A stretch of 64,000 nt of DNA from Desulfallas sp. Bu1-1 (lineage in GTDB: Bacteria > Bacillota > Desulfotomaculia > Desulfotomaculales > Desulfallaceae), in assembly GCF_015594625.1 (NCBI RefSeq), contig NZ_JADNRQ010000001.1:434001-498000 (forward strand), in the 5' to 3' direction. The notes beneath the pieces are model-generated. The model had not been told where the DNA came from. It was given only the letters and a program-made list of their open reading frames with translations, and did no database searches. The position numbers and the translations under genes were made by a program. Position 1 is the first letter of the stretch. Each line of letters begins with the position of its first letter. Shown in pieces: positions 1 through 9,622 of the stretch.

Positions 1-87
1 CCGGCCGCATTCCCAAGGGGCCGACGGGATTCTGAGCGGAACCCGGCCGTCGTAGCCCAATATTTTGGGAGACAGGAGGGGGGATAT

Positions 88-951
88 TTGCGCTGGCCGG
101 AAAGGGTGCTGGTCCGCGAGGTGGGCCCCAGGGACGGGCTGCAAAATGAAAAAGCCATCCTGCCCGCGGAAACAAAAATCACCCTGATCAGGCGGCTGAT
201 CAGGGCGGGAATTACGGCCATCGAGGCCACTTCGTTCGTTCATCCCCGGGCGGTGCCCCAGTTGAGCGACGCCGAGACCGTATTGGAGGGTATCGGTGAC
301 CCCGGCCCCGGGGTGACCATCAGCGCCCTGGTGGGTAATGTCAGGGGGATGCAGCGGGCCATCGCGGCTTCCCACACCTGCCTGCGGGAGATTGTGGTGG
401 TGGTTTCGGCCAGCGAGGCCCATAACCGGGCCAATTTAAACAGGACGGTGGGGGATTCCCTGACGGAACTGGGGGAAATCCGTCGCCTGGCCGGGGAGAG
501 GTTCAAGGTGCGGGGCGCAATCGCAACCGCCTTTGGCTGTCCTTACCAGGGAAAAATCAGTTTTGCCGAGGTGGCCAGGGTCGCTGAGGGTATGCTGGCG
601 GAGGGAATCGATGAAATAACGCTGGCCGACACAGCGGCCGCGGGCAATCCCCGGCAGGTTTACGAGCTTGTACGGGAAACCGTGTCACGTTACCCGGAAG
701 TCACCTGGGCGCTACACCTGCACGAAACCCGTGGCCCGGGGCCGGTCAACGCCGTAATGGGCATTATGGCGGGGGTGCACGTGCTGGAAAGTTCCGTGGG
801 TGGACTGGGCGGATGCCCCTTCATACCCGGCGCAACGGGTAATATATCCACCGAAGAACTGGTGCGGATGCTGCACGGGATGGGTATTGAAACGGGTATT
901 GATTTGCGCCTGCTGCTCCAGTGTGCCGAATATATTAAAGAGTTATTATAG
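88..951 (+). CDS. mvaB: hydroxymethylglutaryl-CoA lyase (MvaB-like)
   Basis: Cleaves 3-hydroxy-3-methylglutaryl-CoA to acetyl-CoA and acetoacetate in the cytosol, typically at the end of leucine or acetoacetate metabolism. The DRE-TIM barrel opens with VGPRDGLQNE (residues about 12-21), and the C-terminal half carries the GGCPFIPGATGN signature with the catalytic Cys region. Length 287 aa fits the family. The TTG start at 88 follows GGAGGGGGG with good spacing; the frame stays open upstream to the window edge, but homologues begin here. No leucine-degradation partners lie downstream, so the physiological role is inferred only. Confidence 0.88.
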   Translation: MRWPERVLVREVGPRDGLQNEKAILPAETKITLIRRLIRAGITAIEATSFVHPRAVPQLSDAETVLEGIGDPGPGVTISALVGNVRGMQRAIAASHTCLREIVVVVSASEAHNRANLNRTVGDSLTELGEIRRLAGERFKVRGAIATAFGCPYQGKISFAEVARVAEGMLAEGIDEITLADTAAAGNPRQVYELVRETVSRYPEVTWALHLHETRGPGPVNAVMGIMAGVHVLESSVGGLGGCPFIPGATGNISTEELVRMLHGMGIETGIDLRLLLQCAEYIKELL

Positions 952-1059
952 ATTGGTTTCCGAATATCTTTTATAAAAATTCAACTTTGTAAAATTTGCT
1001 ATGGACGTAACAGTTAGGGTTTTGTACAATTAAATTAACCGGTCAATTATGACCGGAAT

Positions 1060-1084
1060 AAGGGGGACGTCCCCTTGAATTTTT
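1060..1084 (+). terminator. hairpin between the lyase and ferredoxin genes
   Basis: A 6-bp stem (AAGGGG/CCCCTT, 1060-1076) is followed by a short T-rich stretch. A second small dyad (CCGGTC/GACCGG, 1039-1056) sits just upstream. It may be the terminator of the lyase gene or part of the ferredoxin leader; the U-tract is weak. Confidence 0.35.
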
Positions 1085-1106
1085 GAGGGAGAGGGAGGCA
1101 AAAAAA

Positions 1107-1295
1107 ATGTTCAAGGTTGAAATCGACACCGATAAGTGCCAAGGTTGCGGCGAGTGCGTGGACAACTGCCCGGCTTCCATTCTGGAAATGGACGGCGACA
1201 AGGCTAAAGTTGCCGGCGACCTTGAAGACTGCCTGGGCTGTGAAACCTGCGTCAGCGTTTGCCCCAACGAAGCGGTTACTGTAACCGAATCTTAA
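1107..1295 (+). CDS. small 2x[4Fe-4S] ferredoxin
   Basis: Low-potential electron carrier of 62 aa. Two cluster motifs are visible: CQGCGECVDNCP near the N-terminus and CLGCETCVSVCP near the C-terminus, the classical clostridial double-cubane layout. I place the start at ATG 1107, behind GGGAGG, rather than at an upstream in-frame codon that would add a charged non-homologous leader. It is monocistronic, with a strong terminator about 30 bases downstream. The redox partner cannot be told from context. Confidence 0.9.
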   Translation: MFKVEIDTDKCQGCGECVDNCPASILEMDGDKAKVAGDLEDCLGCETCVSVCPNEAVTVTES

Positions 1296-1327
1296 TTGTA
1301 AAATATAAACGCTTTATTTTTACTTCG

Positions 1328-1361
1328 CCCATATCCGGTCGGGATGTGGGTTTTTTATTTT
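1328..1361 (+). terminator. Rho-independent terminator of the ferredoxin gene
   Basis: A 9-bp stem (CCCATATCC with GGGATGTGGG, one G.U pair) has a 4-base loop and is followed by TTTTTTATTTTT. Confidence 0.8.
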
Positions 1362-1550
1362 TCCTTACAACGATTACCGCCATGGCCACGGAACTGTTTA
1401 CGGTGTGCAGTTTTAAACCGTTCTGGTTTAGCGGAAGTTGTCAAGCAGATTTTTGTCGAGGCCATTAAAAAATGAAGTCATGAAGCGACATTATCTCCCG
1501 TTGTTGCTTGCCCCCAAAATGCTTATCATATTTTTACGGAGGTGAACAAT

Positions 1551-2231
1551 TTGTATTACATCGCAGGGGCGACTGAAGGCGGCAACGAGATGGGTTGCGA
1601 CTTCGGTTTTGACATGATTGAACGAATTATTTTAGACGAGGTTTTTATGGAATTGCCCGCAAGGGTATCAAGTGAACTTATAGTGGCCAAAAGGTTTTCA
1701 TATTTCGGGGACAAGCCCGGCATTCCCGTTGAGCAACTGGTGGGTAAAAAGGCCTGGAGCCTGCAAACAAGGTTCAACTTTGCGATCTCGAGTGATTTTT
1801 GCCTGGCCACGGTGGTAAAAAGGGAAGGTTTGCTGGCGGCTTTGAGGCGCTCGTTGATCAAGGTGGTTAACATGCCGTTGTGGAGGTGCGGCCACAGTAA
1901 TAACCATCCCGGTTTATTCAATAGTTTGGCAGTTTATAATCCTTACCTGCTGCGGAGTATGCTGGCGCGTGAAAAATACGGTGAGTGGAACCACGGCGAG
2001 GATAGGACGCGCGCACTCCGGGTTTTATATAAATTTATTAATTTTTTGCATGAAAGGGATGATTTACGGTACATTATCATGTATAACGAGTTGATTTGCC
2101 CTCACTGGGAGGCCTCGGGGGAAATGTACTTCAACAATAAAGGTGAGTTGACACATTTTAATTATTTCGGCCGGGGCAACGGTCAATCGTACAGGTATTA
2201 CCCGGAACTGGGGGTATGGCAGAGGAAGTAA
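1551..2231 (+). CDS. uncharacterised protein, 226 aa
   Basis: I do not recognise the family. The protein is soluble-looking, without signal peptide or membrane segments, and rich in aromatic residues. It contains a CGHSNNHPG stretch near the middle and a basic central part. GGAGGTG at 1538 sits 6 bases before TTG 1551, which I prefer to the GTG at 1542 that overlaps the Shine-Dalgarno. It lies upstream of the HIT gene in the same direction with an 86-base gap, so co-transcription is possible. Confidence 0.6.
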   Translation: MYYIAGATEGGNEMGCDFGFDMIERIILDEVFMELPARVSSELIVAKRFSYFGDKPGIPVEQLVGKKAWSLQTRFNFAISSDFCLATVVKREGLLAALRRSLIKVVNMPLWRCGHSNNHPGLFNSLAVYNPYLLRSMLAREKYGEWNHGEDRTRALRVLYKFINFLHERDDLRYIIMYNELICPHWEASGEMYFNNKGELTHFNYFGRGNGQSYRYYPELGVWQRK

Positions 2232-2317
2232 AAAGCTCGACAAACCCACGGTTTTTTGGCAGGATTTGTTGCCCGAAGGCAGAAATTTTGGAGAAAACGG
2301 TAAACAGGGGGATCAAC

Positions 2318-2815
2318 ATGGAAAGATTATGGGCGCCTTGGCGCAGCGTGTATATCGGCAAGGATCATGGATCAGGGTGCATCTTTTGCGAAAAACTAAA
2401 CGCCGCCGGGGAAAAGGACCGTGAAAATTACGTTCTTTTCCGCGGCGAAAAAGCCTTTGTGATATTAAATATATACCCCTATAATAACGGGCACCTGCTG
2501 GTTGCGCCCGCGCGGCACGTGGGAGATATTGAGGAACTGGACCCCGTCGAGATGCAGGAGCTTTTTTCCACTACCCGGCTCATGGTTAAATTATTGCGAC
2601 GCGCTTTTAATCCCGACGGGTTCAATGTGGGTGTGAACCTGGGCAAGATAGCGGGCGCGGGGATTCCCGGGCATTTTCACATCCATATTGTGCCCCGCTG
2701 GGGTGGCGACACCAACTTCATGCCGGTGCTCGGTGACGTGCGAGTTATTTCCGAGGCGCTGGACATGACTTACGCCAAATTAAAGGAGGCCCTGGAGCGG
2801 GAAAACGACGTTTAA
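2318..2815 (+). CDS. HIT family nucleotide-binding protein
   Basis: Histidine-triad hydrolase/transferase of 165 aa, probably acting on dinucleoside polyphosphates or AMP conjugates. The signature HFHIHIVPRW (HxHxHxx) is near residue 110. The N-terminal MERLWAPWRSVYI and CIFC motifs match the Ap4A-phosphorylase-like branch found in Firmicutes and archaea. ATG 2318 is chosen because homologues start with MERLWAPWR. The natural substrate cannot be read from the sequence. Confidence 0.88.
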   Translation: MERLWAPWRSVYIGKDHGSGCIFCEKLNAAGEKDRENYVLFRGEKAFVILNIYPYNNGHLLVAPARHVGDIEELDPVEMQELFSTTRLMVKLLRRAFNPDGFNVGVNLGKIAGAGIPGHFHIHIVPRWGGDTNFMPVLGDVRVISEALDMTYAKLKEALERENDV

Positions 2816-2868
2816 ACGAAAACCATGCTCCCGGAGGGATAGTTTTTGGATATAATTTACAGGCGGGT

Positions 2869-2897
2869 TTGACTTGACTTGATCTGTTTAATATGAT
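2869..2897 (+). promoter_or_regulatory. sigma-A promoter of the His-Gln-Lys tRNA unit
   Basis: TTGACT and TATGAT are separated by 17 bases, placing a start site about 30 bases before tRNA-His. Confidence 0.75.
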
Positions 2898-2935
2898 AAG
2901 ATATTTCTTGCGCTGGTGAGCCAGTAGTTTGATGT

Positions 2936-3013
2936 GGTGGGTGTAGCTCAGCTGGTTAGAGTACCAGATTGTGGCTCTGGGGGTCGTGGGTTCGAATCCC
3001 ATCACCCACCCCA
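2936..3013 (+). tRNA. tRNA-His (GTG)
   Basis: Full cloverleaf with anticodon GTG at 2971-2973. The extra G at position -1 faces C73, the histidine identity pair. CCA is encoded. Confidence 0.97.
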
Positions 3014-3019
3014 TTATGT

Positions 3020-3094
3020 TGGGGCGTAGCCAAGCGGTAAGGCAACGGGCTTTGGACCCGTCACTCGTAGGTTCGAATCCTGCCGCCCCAGCCA
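3020..3094 (+). tRNA. tRNA-Gln (TTG)
   Basis: The acceptor TGGGGCG pairs with CGCCCCA. The anticodon loop CTTTGGA gives TTG at 3052-3054. CCA is encoded. It lies 6 bases after tRNA-His, so the two are probably one transcript. Confidence 0.97.
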
Positions 3095-3132
3095 TTAAAA
3101 ATTAATAATCCGGCCGGTAAGCGGCTGGTTAT

Positions 3133-3208
3133 GACCCATTAGCTCAGTTGGTAGAGCACCTGACTTTTAATCAGGGTGTCCCGCGTTCGAGTCGCGGATG
3201 GGTCACCA
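3133..3208 (+). tRNA. tRNA-Lys (TTT)
   Basis: The acceptor GACCCAT pairs with ATGGGTC, the anticodon loop CTTTTAA gives TTT, and CCA is encoded. It is the last gene of the cluster, directly before a terminator. Confidence 0.97.
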
Positions 3209-3211
3209 ACA

Positions 3212-3253
3212 AAGGAGGTTCAACAAATATAAAGTTGTGCCTCCTTATTTTTT
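3212..3253 (+). terminator. terminator of the tRNA cluster
   Basis: AAGGAGG pairs with CCTCCTT, with an inner CAAC/GTTG pairing, followed by ATTTTTT. Confidence 0.8.
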
Positions 3254-3417
3254 CCCCGGAGCAAAATTACGATAATAATCTGCTTCACGAAAGTATTCAG
3301 CAGAGCTGCATTTGCGTCCACCGGGAAAATAGTCCTAAAAAAATAGGACCATTGTTACCCCTGAAAAAAATGGGGTTTTGGCGGATAATTAAATAAAAAT
3401 ACTGGGAGGGATGAATA

Positions 3418-4518
3418 ATGAAAAAAATTGCGTTAATGATTCTGTGTGGATTACTGGCGGTAGCGCTGGCTACCAGTGCCGCCTGGGCAAAGCCGGGCAA
3501 CGGAAACGGGAATGGCGGCGACGCGGGCCGGGGCAAGGGTTCAACGGCTGTAAAGCAAGTGTCCGGGGTTGATGCCCGGGGCCATGTTCAGCAGCAGGTG
3601 AAACTTGAGCTTAAGAACGACTCCCAAAAGGGAAGCGCCGCGATTAAAGAGCAAAAGTTGAGTACATACAGGGAGATGTTGAAAAACTACAATCAATTGA
3701 TGAACGAGGGAAAAGAAACCCGCATCATGTTCAAGGATGCCGAGCGTCACTGGGCGCAAAAGTCAATCCGGAACATGGCTGCCATCGGGTTGTTCAGCGG
3801 TTACGGGGACGGCACCTTCAAGCCGGACAACCCCATCAGCCAGGCGGAAACAATTGCGCTGTTGATGCGGCTGGTGCCCCTGGAAAATACGTCCAGTGGG
3901 GATAGTGTCGCCGGTGATGGTTCCGGTGACGGCACCGTGGAAGAAAGCTCAAGTGAAACGGTTGAGGTGGGTGATACCGGTTCGGAGGATGCGGGTGATG
4001 CCGTAGAAGATAATACAAATACGGATACGGAAGACGCGGAGGATCTTGCCGGCGTTCCGGGTTGGGCCAAGCAAAGTGTTGGCCGGGCAGCTCAACTGGG
4101 GATCTTAAACATGAACCGTTTCCATTCCCAGGTGCAAGCCACCAGGGCGCAAGCGGCGGTTTGGATTGCCAAAACCCTCGGGCTGGAGCCGGTGGATGTT
4201 TCCGATATGCCCTTTGCCGACGGCTTGCTGATTGCGCGGGAGGATGCCGGCTATATACTGGCGCTTTATAAAGAGGGTTTAATCAGTGGTTTGCCGGGCG
4301 GCAAATTCAATCCCAACAGTGCCATTACCAGGGCGGAAATGGCGGTGCTGATCGAAAGAATTCTCACCCGCCAGGAAGAACAACCCGGGGATTTGGAAGA
4401 TGATAACAATGCAGCGGGTGACGTGGAAGAGGGTGCCGAAGATGACAGTGTCTCGAGTGAAGAAACCGTTGCGGGGGAAGATTCAGCTGAAAGCGCTTCG
4501 GGCGGCAGTGACGTGTAA
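3418..4518 (+). CDS. secreted S-layer-homology (SLH) domain protein
   Basis: Exported cell-surface protein of 366 aa. A clear signal peptide (residues 1-25, ending AWA) is followed by a Gly/Asn-rich linker. SLH-type repeats follow: one near residues 100-145 (FKDAERHWA, then FSGYGDGTFKPDN), then a degenerate pair near 210-315 ending in FNPNSAITRAEMAVLIERIL. SLH domains normally anchor proteins to pyruvylated secondary cell-wall polymers. Very acidic low-complexity segments (about 155-205 and the C-terminal 45 residues) are unusual and may be calcium-binding or surface spacers. ATG 3418 follows GGGAGGG. A terminator lies directly downstream, so it appears monocistronic. Confidence 0.85.
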   Translation: MKKIALMILCGLLAVALATSAAWAKPGNGNGNGGDAGRGKGSTAVKQVSGVDARGHVQQQVKLELKNDSQKGSAAIKEQKLSTYREMLKNYNQLMNEGKETRIMFKDAERHWAQKSIRNMAAIGLFSGYGDGTFKPDNPISQAETIALLMRLVPLENTSSGDSVAGDGSGDGTVEESSSETVEVGDTGSEDAGDAVEDNTNTDTEDAEDLAGVPGWAKQSVGRAAQLGILNMNRFHSQVQATRAQAAVWIAKTLGLEPVDVSDMPFADGLLIAREDAGYILALYKEGLISGLPGGKFNPNSAITRAEMAVLIERILTRQEEQPGDLEDDNNAAGDVEEGAEDDSVSSEETVAGEDSAESASGGSDV

Positions 4519-4538
4519 AAAAAATAAATGGATAAGGA

Positions 4539-4570
4539 ACCGGGAGTGCCAAATGCCCCCGGTTTTTTTT
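4539..4570 (+). terminator. terminator of the SLH protein gene
   Basis: Stem ACCGGG/CCCGGT with an imperfect inner part, followed by nine T residues. Confidence 0.75.
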
Positions 4571-4644
4571 TACTAACGCGGCGGATATTACTTATTCATT
4601 CATCAAGTTTTTAGACATGGCATTTCCCCTTGTTTGTTTAACGT

Positions 4645-5907
4645 TCAAAATTTGGGTTCAACACTATTTTCTACAACCTTCCACATTTCATCCGTCACCA
4701 ACCCCAACCTCCACAGGGCAATGCCGTTCAAATTGTAACGCTTGGCGATGCCGATTTTGACGGCCATGCTTTCCGGCGTCTCACTTGGCGCGGAAATACC
4801 CAGCACCAGTTTTTCGGACGGAACGCTTGCCCTGGCCATTTGCACCGCTTGAATTACCAGGTTGGCCGGCTCCGGTTTGGCACCGTAATCGTAGGCCATA
4901 ATAATGATGCGGTCGGCAATTTGCCCCAATGCCCGGTAATCGTAACCAGGGTAAGCACTGTTGGGGGCGTGCAGCGTCAGGGTTAAATTAATATTAAGCG
5001 GTTTCAACTGTTCGGATAGTTTACGGATGAAGCCGGTAAAATTATTCCTTGTTTTTTCCAGTTGAGTGCCCAGTTCCCGCCAACCCAAACCTTCAAAGTC
5101 AATATTTACTCCATCATATTTTGTAGCCTCTTCTTTGATCGCGGCAACGGCTTTGGCCATAAGCGCCTCATTGTTTAAAAACGTGGAAATGGCCGAGTTG
5201 TAATCAGTTGCATGAATAACCATTTCAGTTTTAAGTTGATATTTTTCGGCTGCCCGCAGCACGTTTTCCCATCCTTCCGGCCTTTGCCAGCCGGTTCTGC
5301 TCCGGGTGACCAGTGTCCCCTCTTCGTCCAGGCTATACCATCCCAGGGCCAGCTCGCTGAGCGCGCCGGTGTTGCCCCGACCTGCTTCGGGGTAACTTGT
5401 GCCGAAAAGATTTTTCCAGCTGCTGGTTTGAGCGTCCCCCAGGGCGTAAAACCCGATTACCTGCATCGACTTGGGCGGTGAAGTGATGACCACTTTTTTG
5501 CCGGCCCCGTCCCATTTAACCGAACAACCGAATGCTTCGGCAAAAAAACGCAGGGGGATTAATGTCCTTTCTTCGATAATCAGTGGCGGCACATCCAGCG
5601 GGATAGCTTGTTGATTGCGGTATGCGGTGCTTTGGGACACTTTGAGTTCCAGAGTGGTTTCATTGTTCTTGGCAATGATGGATTTTGTTTGGCCGTCCCA
5701 GGTAACCGCAATATTTAAAGCTTCCGCCACGGCCCGAAAAGGAACCATTGTGCGACCGTGATGGACGGTCGGGGGTACATCAGAAGCCACCGGCAAACCG
5801 TCAAGCAATATTTCGACACCGGACCGCTCCTGCGCCGCCGCCCGGGGGATTAAATATACACCGATGGAAAGTAACAATACCAGCGCAATAATGGATATTC
5901 GCTTCAT
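4645..5907 (-). CDS. secreted GH18-like hydrolase with copper-amine-oxidase-N (stalk) domain
   Basis: Exported protein of 420 aa resembling spore cell-wall hydrolases of the YaaH/YdhD group. A signal peptide covers residues 1-25. Residues about 30-140 are two copper-amine-oxidase N-terminal (stalk) repeats (GRTMVPFRAVAEAL, then RTLIPLRFFAEAF). Residues 150-415 form a GH18-type TIM barrel, with the catalytic strand reading YDGVNIDFEGL; the family motif is DxxDxDxE with Glu as acid. Here the first Asp is followed by VNIDFE, so the main acid is kept. It is convergent with the SLH gene. Peptidoglycan or cortex is the likely substrate, by inference. Confidence 0.82.
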   Translation of the reverse strand: MKRISIIALVLLLSIGVYLIPRAAAQERSGVEILLDGLPVASDVPPTVHHGRTMVPFRAVAEALNIAVTWDGQTKSIIAKNNETTLELKVSQSTAYRNQQAIPLDVPPLIIEERTLIPLRFFAEAFGCSVKWDGAGKKVVITSPPKSMQVIGFYALGDAQTSSWKNLFGTSYPEAGRGNTGALSELALGWYSLDEEGTLVTRSRTGWQRPEGWENVLRAAEKYQLKTEMVIHATDYNSAISTFLNNEALMAKAVAAIKEEATKYDGVNIDFEGLGWRELGTQLEKTRNNFTGFIRKLSEQLKPLNINLTLTLHAPNSAYPGYDYRALGQIADRIIIMAYDYGAKPEPANLVIQAVQMARASVPSEKLVLGISAPSETPESMAVKIGIAKRYNLNGIALWRLGLVTDEMWKVVENSVEPKF

Positions 5908-6166
5908 TTTAATGCCACCCGGTTAAAAAATTGACTGGATAAATACTTTCGACATGGTAATGCACAATCCTCCGGATGTGGAAAGTTTGACGAAAAATTT
6001 AAACTCCTTGTGCTGCGGAAAATTCAAAAGGAACGGCAATTTAATTGAATTGTGTGTCGGCTGGAAGACAATAATTAAGTCGCCCGGTTGACAATAATTT
6101 TTGTAATTTACTGATAGTCTATATGTGATCGCATGCACTTTATTCTTAAACATTCGGGAGGGGCAT

Positions 6167-8062
6167 ATGAACATTAGTGTTAGATTTAAAATCATAGTGC
6201 CTGTTTTCGCCATTATCTCCGCAATTTTTTTAGTGTTGATTTATGAGAATTATAAAAACGGGGTAAATATGCAGCTTGATCAAGAGCGGAGAGAATACGA
6301 CCTGGTGGCGAAGAGAATCAAGGCCGACCTGGACAATATTTTTGACCAGGCAAGACTCGGCCTGGAAGCGGTTGCTGAAAACCCGGAAATTCAAAAGGCT
6401 TTTGCGGAGCGAAACAGGGAAAGGCTTCTTGAGTTGACCATGCCCATATTTGAAAAAGCCAGCCGGGAGGGAATAGAACAATTCCAGTTTCACCTGGCTC
6501 CCGCCACATCATTCTTACGCCTGCACATGCCGGCCAAATTTGGGGATGACCTGTCATCTTTTCGCAATACGGTAATTGAATGCAACAGAACGCAAAAACT
6601 GGTGCAGGGCTTGGAAGAAGGCAGGGGCGGGTTTGGTTTTCGTGTGGTCATGCCGGTATTTTACCGGGGCGGCCATGTGGGAAGCGTTGAATACGGACCC
6701 GGGCTCAATTCCAGTTTGTTGGAGAAGTGGAAAAGCCAGATGGGCGGGGAATATTATATTTATAGCAAGGGAAGAACGGGGGTTGCCCTGGAAAATAACC
6801 GGGATGGTTTGCTTGTATCCACACTAAAAGAAGACAAGGTTAAAATAAGCGAACAGGTTTTAGATAAAATAATGCAAACGGGAAAACCCGAAACGCTGTT
6901 ACTGGACCGGGCGCAAAAAGCGGCGTTGATCATTCCGCTGGCAGATTACAGCGGTAAATCCATCGGTTATTTAAAAATTATCAATGACCGGTCGGAAATT
7001 ATACATAAACTGAACCGCGACCTGCAAAGCGCAATCGTCACGGCTGTGATTGCCTTATTGATCCTGCTGGTCGCCACTTTCTTTATCGTGACTGTGATTA
7101 CCGGACCTGTAATAAAGCTTAGCAATACGGTAGAAGCCGTCTCCCGGGGGGATTTGACGAAAGAAGTGGGGGCAATTAAAAGCCGGGATGAAATCGGTGT
7201 TTTGGCCTTGTCCTGCCAAAAGATGATGAACAATTTGAAGATCATGATCACGGATATCCAAAAAAATGCAAACAAACTTGCCACTTATAGTCAGGAGCTG
7301 GCTTCCTCGAGCCAGGAAGTAAGCGCTTCGATGGAGGAAGTGGCAGGCGCTGTAGATGAATTTGCGGCTGTTTCGACCCGGGGCGTGGCGAACGCAGAAG
7401 CTGCGGTGCTGGAATCGGAAGAGGTAAAAAGGATTGCCGGGGAAGGTAATCAAGCGGTAAGGGAAACTATCGACAAGATTAATTCCATTGCCGACGCTAC
7501 GGCAAATATCTCCAGCGCTGTTCAAAAACTCAATGAGCAATCCACCAGGATCGGGGAGATTATCGTAAGTATTACCGTTATAGCGGACCAAACCAACCTT
7601 TTGGCGCTGAACGCAGCCATAGAAGCAGCGCGGGCGGGCGAACACGGCCGCGGATTTGCGGTGGTTGCGGAGGAAGTGCGTCTACTGGCGGAGCAGTCCG
7701 CCAGGGCGGCCGGTGAAATAACCGGCCTGGTTAAAGAAATCCAAGCCGGCGTTGGCGAAGTGATCTCCGCCATGGAACGCGGGGGCAGGGAAGTTAATGA
7801 AGGGGTTCGGATTGCCCAAACCGCGGGCGTTTCCCTGAAGCAGATCATTGAGGCCGTTGATAAAAATACGGTTATGATTCGAGAAATTGCCACAGCCGTC
7901 AGGCGGGTCAATGACGGCACCCAGCAGCTTGCCGCGGCCAGCGAAGAAATAGCTTCCAACATGCAGCAGGTATCCGGGGCCGCCCAGGAGTTATCCAGAA
8001 TTGCGGATGAACTTGAGCAAAGCTCGGATAAATTTATTTTAGATAATAAAGATCCAGCATAA
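6167..8062 (+). CDS. methyl-accepting chemotaxis protein with periplasmic sensor domain
   Basis: Membrane chemoreceptor of 631 aa. TM1 lies at residues about 7-27, followed by an extracellular double-Cache-like domain to about 285, TM2 near 290-315, HAMP to about 370, then the long coiled-coil signalling domain. The conserved hairpin tip contains [23 protein letters not shown] 6167 follows GGGAGGGG, so the upstream in-frame codon at 6125 is not used. TTGACA at 6088 could be the -35 element. No che genes are nearby, so this is an orphan receptor whose ligand is unknown. Confidence 0.92.
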   Translation: MNISVRFKIIVPVFAIISAIFLVLIYENYKNGVNMQLDQERREYDLVAKRIKADLDNIFDQARLGLEAVAENPEIQKAFAERNRERLLELTMPIFEKASREGIEQFQFHLAPATSFLRLHMPAKFGDDLSSFRNTVIECNRTQKLVQGLEEGRGGFGFRVVMPVFYRGGHVGSVEYGPGLNSSLLEKWKSQMGGEYYIYSKGRTGVALENNRDGLLVSTLKEDKVKISEQVLDKIMQTGKPETLLLDRAQKAALIIPLADYSGKSIGYLKIINDRSEIIHKLNRDLQSAIVTAVIALLILLVATFFIVTVITGPVIKLSNTVEAVSRGDLTKEVGAIKSRDEIGVLALSCQKMMNNLKIMITDIQKNANKLATYSQELASSSQEVSASMEEVAGAVDEFAAVSTRGVANAEAAVLESEEVKRIAGEGNQAVRETIDKINSIADATANISSAVQKLNEQSTRIGEIIVSITVIADQTNLLALNAAIEAARAGEHGRGFAVVAEEVRLLAEQSARAAGEITGLVKEIQAGVGEVISAMERGGREVNEGVRIAQTAGVSLKQIIEAVDKNTVMIREIATAVRRVNDGTQQLAAASEEIASNMQQVSGAAQELSRIADELEQSSDKFILDNKDPA

Positions 8063-8117
8063 AAATACCGGTCCGGTTATAATTTAATTAACCTTTGCAT
8101 GTTTTGGAGGTGTAACC

Positions 8118-8876
8118 GTGACCGGTAATGCGAATAAAAAAATAGGCCTGGCCCTTGGCGGCGGCGCGGCTTTAGGGGCGGTACACGTCGGTGTATTGCG
8201 ATACCTGGAGGAAAAAAACTTTGAGATTACTCATATTGCGGGAACCAGTGTGGGAGCGCTGGTGGGCGGTGCCTATGCCTGCGGAGTGCCGGTTGTGGAA
8301 TTGACCAGGTTTGCACGCAGGGCGAGGTGGACAAAAATTACCCGTCCGGCCATCCCGCGGATGAGCCTGTTTACCAACGACAGGCTGGTGGAACAGGTTC
8401 GCCGGCTGATAGGTGAAAAAAAATTTCATGACACAAAAATACCCTTTGCTGCCGTAGCCGCCAGCCTGGAAACCGGCAACCAGGTTGTTTTGCGCCGGGG
8501 ACCGTTGGTGGACGCGATTATGGCCAGTTGCGCCATTCCCGGAATTTTCGAACCTGTTGAATGGGAAGGGGAATTGCTTTGTGACGGGGGAATTGTCAAC
8601 CAGGTACCCGACGATATTGTGTGGGAGATGGGCGCCGGAAGGGTAATTGCCGTGGATTTGATAGCCAATGTCACAGGCAATGAACGTCCTAGTAATATTT
8701 TTGGAGTTATTTACAAATCATTGAACATTTTAATGAAACGAACTATGTTTTACCACCCGGAAACCGAAGTGATTTTCCCCGCCACCACCGGTTTTTCCAC
8801 CGCTGATTTAAGCAATTACCGCGCGCTTATCCGCATCGGTTACCGGGCGGCCGAGAAAGCGTTGGGTAAGACATAA
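8118..8876 (+). CDS. patatin-like phospholipase family protein
   Basis: Ser-Asp dyad acyl hydrolase of 252 aa. The oxyanion-loop glycines (LALGGGAALG) lie at the N-terminus, the nucleophile elbow GTSVG near residue 43, and the DGG motif (CDGGIVNQVPD) near residue 157. There is no signal peptide, so it is probably cytoplasmic or membrane-associated and acts on lipids. GTG 8118 follows GGAGGTG. It is 55 bases downstream of the chemoreceptor and could be read from the same transcript. Substrate unknown. Confidence 0.88.
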   Translation: MTGNANKKIGLALGGGAALGAVHVGVLRYLEEKNFEITHIAGTSVGALVGGAYACGVPVVELTRFARRARWTKITRPAIPRMSLFTNDRLVEQVRRLIGEKKFHDTKIPFAAVAASLETGNQVVLRRGPLVDAIMASCAIPGIFEPVEWEGELLCDGGIVNQVPDDIVWEMGAGRVIAVDLIANVTGNERPSNIFGVIYKSLNILMKRTMFYHPETEVIFPATTGFSTADLSNYRALIRIGYRAAEKALGKT

Positions 8877-9033
8877 CGGGGTTTGGTTCGTCTACGACGG
8901 CTTGATTTTTTATGCCGGATAAACTAATTTTTTAAACGGCCGCTAAAAAGTGTCACACATATAGAACTGTTTTGGGGGCATCATACTTAATGAAAGTTGA
9001 CTTAATCAATTAAACAAGAGGAGGAATTTTGAA

Positions 9034-9288
9034 ATGGCACAAGGGCAAAGGACCAACAGGAAACTGATCCCCCAGGCAGCTCAGGCGCTGGACCAGTTTA
9101 AGTATGAAACGGCCGCTGAACTGGGTATTCAAAACTACCAGGGATACCTCGGCGACCTGCCTTCAAGGGTAAACGGGGCGGTGGGCGGTAACATGGTCAG
9201 AAAAATGATCGCCGCTTATGAGCAAAGCCTGGCCCAGGGAACCAAACCCCCCACCCCGCAAGTTACCAACCGGCAACCGACTCCTTAG
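9034..9288 (+). CDS. alpha/beta-type small acid-soluble spore protein
   Basis: DNA-coating protein of dormant spores (84 aa), protecting DNA and later serving as amino-acid source. The germination-protease recognition region KYETAAELGI and the second conserved block MVRKMIAAYEQ are present. A Pro/Thr/Gln-rich tail of about 15 residues extends the usual C-terminus. Strong Shine-Dalgarno GAGGAGG. Expected to be forespore-expressed (sigma-G) by family knowledge; I did not identify the promoter with certainty. Confidence 0.93.
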   Translation: MAQGQRTNRKLIPQAAQALDQFKYETAAELGIQNYQGYLGDLPSRVNGAVGGNMVRKMIAAYEQSLAQGTKPPTPQVTNRQPTP

Positions 9289-9294
9289 CCTAAA

Positions 9295-9324
9295 TGCCGG
9301 CCTGATTTGAAGGCCGGTATTTTT
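9295..9324 (+). terminator. terminator of the SASP gene
   Basis: Stem GCCGGCCT/AGGCCGG with a short loop, followed by TATTTTTC. The 300 bases from here to 9622 are AT-rich and contain no gene I can support, only the leader of the next small gene. Confidence 0.75.
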
Positions 9325-9622
9325 CATTTTCCGATTTATTTTAATTAAAGAAAATCACCGGGTGGTGTTTAATTCTCTTTTTTTTGCCGTAAAGAGCCAT
9401 GTTTATTTGTTTCATTAATTTTTTACCCTTTTTATTTTGCCTTTCTTAAATATTTTTATCCACAAAAAAACAACAACTCTTTTGCAGGATAGTTCAATTT
9501 TTTAAACGCATACAAGTTTAACAATAGGCTAATAATTCCCGATAAGTTAAACTTTTTCTTTCGCTTTAAAAATTGAATAATTTTATTGGCTTTGGAGATT
9601 CTAACAATTGGAGGTGAAAATA

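Noticed and set aside
1-55. C-terminal end of an upstream gene
   Set aside because: All three frames give plausible short tails (for example ending at 35 or 55), so no reading can be chosen from the few bases present.
1380-1470. Fragment of a decayed gene after the ferredoxin
   Set aside because: A short peptide-like stretch (AEVVKQIFVEAIKK) can be read, but no upstream frame supports a known protein.
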